Below, in pieces: positions 30,496-32,651 of a DNA stretch of 32,651 nucleotides. Each line of letters begins with the position of its first letter. The stretch's first letter is position 1. The notes below the pieces were generated by a model. The model did not search any database. It had not been told where the DNA came from and was given only the letters and a program-made list of their open reading frames with translations. The position numbers were made by a program, and so were the translations under genes. This stretch comes from Diplocloster agilis (GTDB lineage: Bacteria > Bacillota > Clostridia > Lachnospirales > Lachnospiraceae), in NCBI RefSeq assembly GCF_019042275.1, contig NZ_JAHQCW010000056.1, positions 1 through 32,651 of the forward strand, in the 5' to 3' direction.

Positions 30496-30566
30496 AATTG
30501 ACAATCCCTTTCTGACACTTTATAATAAGGGCATAAGCATATGATATTTAGCTTTGCCCCGGATCC

Positions 30567-30677
30567 CTATGGAGCCCCCCTCCTACGGGATCCATTTTCT
30601 TGTGCAGCTTCTACCAGTTCCATGACTTCCTGGTGCTCCGCTACCATGCCGTACGGATATTGCTCTGTCATTGTCAT
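30567..30677 (-). CDS. Possible 36-residue protein
   Basis: The frame starts MTMTEQYPYGMVAEHQEVME and ends RRRGAP. The first ATG overlaps the stop of the upstream small gene (TGATG); the second ATG has a GGGGGTG site. Coupling supports translation, but it is very short and unlike anything I know. Confidence 0.45.
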   Translation of the reverse strand: MTMTEQYPYGMVAEHQEVMELVEAAQENGSRRRGAP

Positions 30678-30808
30678 CACCCCCATAGCCAGCGGTCGCA
30701 GGAGGACAGTTCATTCCTGATTATCCCGGCCTCCCGGCTAAGCAAGACATGATATCGACCTGCAATGATGTGTAAGGTTCTGTTGTTTCGGCTATAACTG
30801 ATCTTCAT
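30677..30808 (-). CDS. Small 43-residue protein
   Basis: The frame starts MKISYSRNNRTLHIIAGRYH and ends DRWLWG. A strong AGGAGG site precedes the ATG, and its stop overlaps the next small frame. It is basic; no family recognised. It lies 13 bp after the 3D-domain gene. Confidence 0.6.
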   Translation of the reverse strand: MKISYSRNNRTLHIIAGRYHVLLSREAGIIRNELSSCDRWLWG

Positions 30809-30821
30809 GGTGTTTTTCCTC

Positions 30822-31214
30822 CTATCCTTTTACGCCGGTAATCACCCGGACGTATATTGTCTGCCTTCCGTACTCGATACACTCCGCATAGTCCTGTATG
30901 TACAAATCAATGATCCTGCCCCGGATCAGCCGGCCGGTGTCCTGGGCCTCGTAGATCCCCATCCACTCCCCGTCCTCGCCCCAGATCATCACCGCGCTTC
31001 CCAGCGGGATCACGTCGGGATCTACCGCTATCGTGACGCCCTCTCGCGGCCATTTGCCGGATGCGGTGGGATACCCGGTCCATGTGTAGGCTGTGGACTC
31101 AAACGCCTCTGTATCCGGCGGCTGCAGGTCTTGTCCGGCGTTTGCCCGGATGGCGGCGGCCAAAATGACGATCAGGAAGATTGCGATTATAATGCCCCAT
31201 CTTGTCTTATGCAT
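30822..31214 (-). CDS. 3D-domain (double-psi barrel) membrane-anchored or secreted protein
   Basis: 130 residues behind AAGGAG. Residues 6-24 are a signal or anchor helix (WGIIIAIFLIVILAAAIRA). Residues about 40-128 are a 3D domain with TAYTWTGYPTASGKWP, the three aspartates D65 (AVDP), D92 (QDTG) and D103 (IIDLY), and PLGSAVMIWG. This fold is shared with MltA-type lytic transglycosylases and Rpf/YabE proteins. Phage copies may act on the wall, but only this barrel is present. Confidence 0.85.
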   Translation of the reverse strand: MHKTRWGIIIAIFLIVILAAAIRANAGQDLQPPDTEAFESTAYTWTGYPTASGKWPREGVTIAVDPDVIPLGSAVMIWGEDGEWMGIYEAQDTGRLIRGRIIDLYIQDYAECIEYGRQTIYVRVITGVKG

Positions 31215-31237
31215 TGTTTCATCTCCTTATTTTTTAC

Positions 31238-31266
31238 TTGATATTGCTCCTCGAACGACTTATACT
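31238..31266 (+). promoter_or_regulatory. Promoter of the plus-strand membrane protein gene
   Basis: TTGATA (31238-31243) and TATACT (31261-31266) with a 17-bp spacer. The hexamers and spacing are identical to those of the promoter at 32174-32202. Confidence 0.75.
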
Positions 31267-31296
31267 TTTTATATTAAATAGTAAAGAAGGATTGTA

Positions 31297-31794
31297 ATGA
31301 TATATTTCACTAAAGAAAATATAACTTTTGTTCTTGCAGTTATCGGGTCTATTGGCACTATTTCCGGATGGTTATATACTTACTTAACAACGAGAAAAAA
31401 TATTGTTATCCGTACAATTGCTTACAATGCGGTTCAAAATCAGGCGTTATTTTATCTATCATTCGAAAATAAATCACGCTTGTCTATCTCTATTACATCA
31501 TTATCTCTTAAGATTAATGGAGTCTATTATCCTTCCAGGATCATTCCGCAAAGAGTGAAATCTTCTCAATATAAAAGAGGCAATGAGATTTTGAATGCTC
31601 ACGACGACTTTAGTATTACTTTTCCCATTGTAATTTCCCCTCTGGGAGCTACTTCTGGATATGTTCTTTTTGTATTTCCTCCAGGCGTAAGCATACCTGA
31701 TACCAAAGATCTGATGCTTCAAATATCTTCCAACCGGGGCGGGGCAATTGAAACGATACTGTCACTAAGTCAATTACCGGATACTCTGCTATGA
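31297..31794 (+). CDS. Membrane-anchored accessory (moron) protein
   Basis: 165 residues behind GAAGGA. Residues 8-31 are a transmembrane helix (ITFVLAVIGSIGTISGWLYT), then a strand-rich domain (RTIAYNAVQNQALFYLSFEN, ISITSLSLKINGVYYPSRII, GYVLFVFPPGV) that should face one side of the membrane. It is AT-rich, against the direction of the early operon, and has its own promoter, so it is likely expressed in the lysogen. A role in superinfection exclusion or defence is possible but not shown. Its last 146 bp overlap the Tad2-like gene on the other strand. Confidence 0.75.
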   Translation: MIYFTKENITFVLAVIGSIGTISGWLYTYLTTRKNIVIRTIAYNAVQNQALFYLSFENKSRLSISITSLSLKINGVYYPSRIIPQRVKSSQYKRGNEILNAHDDFSITFPIVISPLGATSGYVLFVFPPGVSIPDTKDLMLQISSNRGGAIETILSLSQLPDTLL

Positions 31795-32080
31795 TATACT
31801 CAAAATTGCTAGACTTTTTTATTGATCTAGTATTTATTGACTCATTTTCGTTTTTTTCTACAGTAACCATTTCCCAGTCATCAGCTATCAGGTCATCCGC
31901 TGTAGGATTCCAGCATCTACAACGGCTGACCTCTTTTCCGTCTAAAATAAGTCTCACTGTACAACAGTCCATATCATTCGTAGGAGTAATCACACATCCT
32001 TTGTCTGTGTTGCCCCATTCTTTCCGGTAAATACTTTTTCCTGTCTCTTCTGATAATTTCACAGCTTCGTGTATATACAT
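31649..32080 (-). CDS. tad2: Tad2-like Thoeris anti-defence protein (DUF2829) with C-terminal extension
   Basis: 143 residues from the ATG of MYIHEAVKLS behind GAAAGGA. Residues 1-74 match the DUF2829/Tad2 family: IHEAVKLSEETGKSIYRKEW, ITPTNDMDCCTV and the hallmark WNPTADDLIADDWE (57-70). Tad2 proteins bind and sequester the cyclic ADP-ribose signal made by the Thoeris defence. Typical members end near the DDWE motif; here 70 more residues follow, and residues 96-143 are antisense to the plus-strand membrane protein gene. The extension may come from loss of the original stop. Confidence 0.82.
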   Translation of the reverse strand: MYIHEAVKLSEETGKSIYRKEWGNTDKGCVITPTNDMDCCTVRLILDGKEVSRCRCWNPTADDLIADDWEMVTVEKNENESINTRSIKKSSNFEYIIAEYPVIDLVTVSFQLPRPGWKIFEASDLWYQVCLRLEEIQKEHIQK

Positions 32081-32119
32081 TGTTTTTCCTTTCTCTCTCA
32101 TTTCCTTTTAAATTTATTT

Positions 32120-32171
32120 CTTAATCCGTATCACCCGGCGTGACAAAACTTCTGCCTCTCAAACTCTCTGA
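32120..32171. repeat. Repeat copy 1 upstream of the Tad2-like gene
   Basis: 52 bp, about 41/52 identical in direct orientation to 32600-32651, with shared GGCGTGA, CTGCCTC and CAAACTCTC blocks. Each copy lies just upstream of a minus-strand gene, so it is probably a regulatory leader. Confidence 0.7.
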
Positions 32172-32173
32172 TA

Positions 32174-32202
32174 TTGATATTTCTTATCTACTCGCCTATA
32201 CT
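32174..32202 (+). promoter_or_regulatory. Promoter of the 53-residue plus-strand gene
   Basis: TTGATA (32174-32179) and TATACT (32197-32202), spacer 17 bp, the same hexamers as the promoter at 31238. Confidence 0.75.
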
Positions 32203-32252
32203 GTACTTACAGACGTTGCAGCGCCGAGTACAAAAGAGAGGAGATTATTATA

Positions 32253-32414
32253 TTGACGGTACCTGATGCAATCGAATTGTTTAAAAATGAAATGAATAAT
32301 GAGATTTTTCATTCCAGTGCGGACAACTCTCTGCAAGATTCCCTCTTAAAGGCCGTTGACGATGTCGCTACCATCGTTATGCAGACCTACGAAGCAGAAA
32401 AAAAGCAGAAATGA
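32253..32414 (+). CDS. Small 53-residue plus-strand protein
   Basis: The frame opens with TTG behind GAGAGGAG and reads MTVPDAIELFKNEMNNEIFH ... VMQTYEAEKKQK. It is acidic and helical with no known domain. It has a well-formed promoter 50 bp upstream, so it is probably expressed in the lysogen. Its last 38 bp overlap the small membrane protein gene on the other strand. Confidence 0.65.
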   Translation: MTVPDAIELFKNEMNNEIFHSSADNSLQDSLLKAVDDVATIVMQTYEAEKKQK

Positions 32415-32571
32415 CTATTGCTATTCCAGAAACGACTATGCTTGCTCTTGTAAGTGTGGTCGTTTTCTCTACCTTTTCGTCGATGAGCCTATTCGTTCGA
32501 TTCCAATACCATTCATCCTGGTCACGAACAAATTGCTCATATGCATATCTTCTATTGCGTTCTTGCTGCAT
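32377..32571 (-). CDS. Small tail-anchored membrane protein
   Basis: 64 residues from the ATG spaced from GGAAGG; a TTG start 21 bp upstream is also possible. Residues 1-38 are charged and helical (RYAYEQFVRDQDEWYWNRTN), and residues 41-60 are a C-terminal transmembrane helix (TRASIVVSGIAIVISAFFLL) ending RRSA. It lies behind repeat copy 2. Function unknown. Confidence 0.65.
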   Translation of the reverse strand: MQQERNRRYAYEQFVRDQDEWYWNRTNRLIDEKVEKTTTLTRASIVVSGIAIVISAFFLLRRSA

Positions 32572-32599
32572 TCCTTTTGCCCTTCCTTTCAATTTTCCT

Positions 32600-32651
32600 C
32601 ATGATCCGGATCATCTGGCGTGAAAAAACACCTGCCTCCCAAACTCTCCGG
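32600..32651. repeat. Repeat copy 2 at the right window edge
   Basis: About 79% identical to 32120-32171. It begins with the perfect palindrome ATGATCCGGATCAT (32601-32614), less perfect in copy 1. It lies just upstream of the small membrane protein gene and may continue past the window. Confidence 0.7.

Overview
The window is most of a temperate siphophage genome (a prophage) in a Clostridia-type Bacillota chromosome, most likely a Lachnospiraceae-like host. The grounds are gene content, strong AGGAGG-type ribosome binding sites, frequent TTG/GTG starts and sigma-A-like promoters. The structural module follows the Listeria A118 / SPP1-like order. Nearly all phage genes lie on the minus strand and read from right to left. 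Neither an integrase nor a full-length CI repressor is visible, so the right end of the prophage lies beyond the window.

Layout, left to right. Positions 1-68 hold a tRNA-Lys (minus) cut at its 3' end, then paired TTTGACGACA repeats and the tail of a decayed Xre regulator. Positions 328-1470 are a plus-strand three-gene operon with an 18-bp palindrome across the promoter spacer (unknown protein, Cys-containing Xre regulator, Zn-ribbon DNA-binding-like protein). Positions 1610-2549 carry a small ORF plus GNAT-fold protein, arranged like a toxin-antitoxin pair. Positions 2559-4736 hold Rha, GH25 endolysin and holin. Positions 4798-6066 hold the tail fibre gene and a silent, oppositely oriented alternative tip. 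From there to 21189 run the tail, capsid, portal and terminase genes. Positions 21363-23423 are a regulatory block: ArpU-type late regulator, a LexA DNA-binding domain without protease, two small Xre proteins, and a plus-strand transcription unit for a very basic 43-residue protein. Positions 23458-30808 hold two DNA methyltransferases, an ASCH-like protein, a DnaC-like loader, a replication initiator with an internal iteron origin, nucleases, a NinB-like protein, an ERF annealing protein, Gp157 and several tiny ORFs. Positions 30822-32592 are accessory: a 3D-domain protein, a plus-strand membrane protein, a Tad2-like Thoeris inhibitor and two small proteins.

How it works together. The early genes replicate (initiator, loader, ERF), modify and protect the DNA (methyltransferases, Tad2). 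ArpU then probably activates the long late operon from the small terminase to the lysis genes. LexA-like dyads sit before ArpU and before the basic-protein gene, and a protease-less LexA domain is encoded between the Xre genes and ArpU, suggesting a link to the host SOS response.

The most striking element is at 4798-5501. The tail fibre gene ends tail-to-tail with an opposite-strand open frame encoding an unrelated fibre tip. A 14-bp inverted repeat, in the same codon phase in both, bounds the segment, so inversion would swap the last 86 residues for 136 others in frame. This looks like a host-range switch in the style of Mu or P1, with no recombinase visible here. A second highlight is the minor capsid protein, which carries a C-terminal HEGTH zincin-like domain and could be an injected effector. 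Assignments come from reading the sequence only; no database search was run.
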